A program made the position numbers and the translations under genes. The notes beneath the pieces are model-generated. The model did no database searches, was not told the origin of the DNA, and saw only the letters and a list, made by a program, of their open reading frames with translations. DNA of 37,863 nucleotides. It comes from Acidimicrobiaceae bacterium (lineage in GTDB: Bacteria; Actinomycetota; Acidimicrobiia; Acidimicrobiales; Aldehydirespiratoraceae). The stretch covers positions 1 through 37,863 of the forward strand of contig VYCW01000053.1 of the NCBI GenBank assembly GCA_009843735.1. Direction: 5' to 3'. Within the stretch, counting starts at the first letter, position 1, and each line of letters begins with the position of its first letter. Below, piece after piece: positions 37,240 through 37,863 of this stretch.

Positions 37240-37863
37240 TCAGTTGACCCTGATCAGTCGGATTGCGTCGGCCGCGATTCGGGTTTCGATGGGGCCGTCG
37301 GTTCGGAAGTCGTCGCGCGCTAGCGAATCGCGCACCTCGATCCGTACCCGGCCCTCGAGGTCGTAGGTCCCAATGCGCGCCCACCCGACCTCGAGTTGCT
37401 GGTCAAGCCATGGTCCGGCCACGTACTCGGTGGAGTCGAAGGTGCCATCGTTGTTCTCGTCGGCCCAGATGTTGTACTGGACGTAGGCCGTGGACCACTT
37501 GGCCGGAACGAACACCTCGATCGCGTACCGGCCCTCTACCGGGTTGAAGTCCCAGCGAGCCCAGCTGTCGACTTCGTCGCTGTCGCCGATGGCCAGCGTG
37601 AACCAGAACCCGTTCTCGCCGTAACCCTCCGCATAGATGTCCGCGGGAGGCAGCCACCAGTTGTAGGTGTCGACGTTGTCGCGGAGAACCGGGTTGTCAT
37701 TCAGAATCACCTGTCGAGCATCGATCACCGGTGGCGGTGTCGTCTCTGGTGGTCGTGTGGTTTGTGGGGCTTGTGTCGTCTCTGGTGGTCGTGTGGTTTG
37801 TGGGGCTTGTGTCGTCTCTGGTGGTCGTGTGGTTTGTGGGGCTTGTGTCGTCTCTGGTGGTCG
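37240..37863 (-). CDS. C-terminal part of a surface-type protein with golvesin/xanthan-lyase-like domain (5' end outside window)
   Basis: The frame enters from the right edge with no start in the window. The first 45 or so residues are perfect copies of a 12-residue unit, PETTQAPQTTRP, then PETTPPP. This is a Thr/Pro linker as found outside the membrane between domains of secreted proteins. The last 155 residues resemble the golvesin C-terminal/Xly CBD-like beta-sandwich: GRYAIEVFVPAKWSTAYVQY, DQQLEVGWARIGTYDLEG and a final ADAIRLIRV, where the family ends with ADAV/IR. Such domains are thought to bind carbohydrate or mediate surface attachment. The catalytic or main part would lie beyond the edge. 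Any GTG inside this frame, such as at 37728, is unlikely to be the true start. Confidence 0.7.
   Translation of the reverse strand, partial: RPPETTQAPQTTRPPETTQAPQTTRPPETTQAPQTTRPPETTPPPVIDARQVILNDNPVLRDNVDTYNWWLPPADIYAEGYGENGFWFTLAIGDSDEVDSWARWDFNPVEGRYAIEVFVPAKWSTAYVQYNIWADENNDGTFDSTEYVAGPWLDQQLEVGWARIGTYDLEGRVRIEVRDSLARDDFRTDGPIETRIAADAIRLIRVN
37739..37863 (-). repeat. 36-bp tandem coding repeat, 3.5 perfect copies, reaching the edge
   Basis: Units at 37739-37774, 37775-37810 and 37811-37846, plus 17 bases of a fourth, are identical at every base, including third codon positions. Each encodes 12 residues of the Thr/Pro linker. Perfect identity suggests recent expansion by slippage or recombination, and the copy number may vary between strains. 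Confidence 0.95.

Noticed and set aside
1..37863. Prophage, insertion sequence or CRISPR array
   Set aside because: I found no integrase, transposase, phage structural gene, or spaced direct repeats of CRISPR type. The only tight tandem array is the in-frame coding repeat at 37739-37863.

Overview
This is a dense, very GC-rich window with short gaps, many GTG starts and many 1-4 bp gene overlaps. The gene set points to an actinomycete-type bacterium: an InhA-like enoyl reductase, an MshC-like (mycothiol) cysteine ligase, a ThrS plus Ap4A-phosphorylase-like HIT gene pair, an Ltp3/Ltp4-like thiolase pair with DUF35 partners, and a HAD-IB/SDR fusion. A deep-branching Actinomycetota lineage such as Acidimicrobiia is my best guess, but the sequence alone does not prove it. 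Most of the content is chromosomal housekeeping and lipid metabolism. I see no phage, insertion sequence or CRISPR array.

Layout. 1-6214 (minus strand): citrate synthase (cut by the left edge), an acyl-CoA carboxylase carboxyltransferase-like protein, a LysR regulator and a mitochondrial-type aconitase, so two TCA-cycle enzymes lie close together. 6265-11225 (minus): a tightly coupled three-gene lipid-like operon encoding a fatty-acyl-reductase-like SDR fused to a HAD-IB domain, a LarA/DUF2088 homologue and a PlsC-type acyltransferase. 11388-12025 (plus): a FitAB/VapBC-type toxin-antitoxin pair. 12060-14753: divergent ddl and murF, which make D-Ala-D-Ala and add it to the peptidoglycan precursor. 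14831-18818 (plus): an amidase, tRNA-Val(CAC), and an M23 peptidase overlapping a polytopic membrane protein. 18877-22186 (plus): two DUF35 OB-fold proteins and two thiolase-fold proteins, laid out like a steroid side-chain aldol-lyase cluster. 22301-25467 (plus): a coiled-coil M23 peptidase, thiamine pyrophosphokinase and a PLP aminotransferase. 25487-30081 (minus): an ABC ATPase and a heterodimeric ABC exporter. 30228-32626 (plus): two CNNM/CorC-type CBS membrane proteins. 32644-37208: InhA-like FabI (minus) divergent from MshC-like ligase, then ThrS and a HIT hydrolase (plus). 37240 to the right edge (minus): the C-terminus of a secreted-type protein with a perfect 36-bp coding repeat.

The strongest non-coding pattern is a recurring TAnnnT hexamer exactly 6 or 8 nt upstream of the start codon of many first genes. 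It implies widespread leaderless transcription. In the 24-bp gap between the inhA-like and mshC-like genes, two such -10 boxes point in opposite directions and share two bases. Other unexplained structure includes a duplicated 51-bp palindromic element between ddl and murF, a 46-bp element present at two distant sites, three 11-bp-phased ATTGC iterons on a peptidase promoter, a 40-bp insertion that duplicates a start codon region, and two strong hairpins in the AT-richer gap between aconitase and its LysR neighbour.
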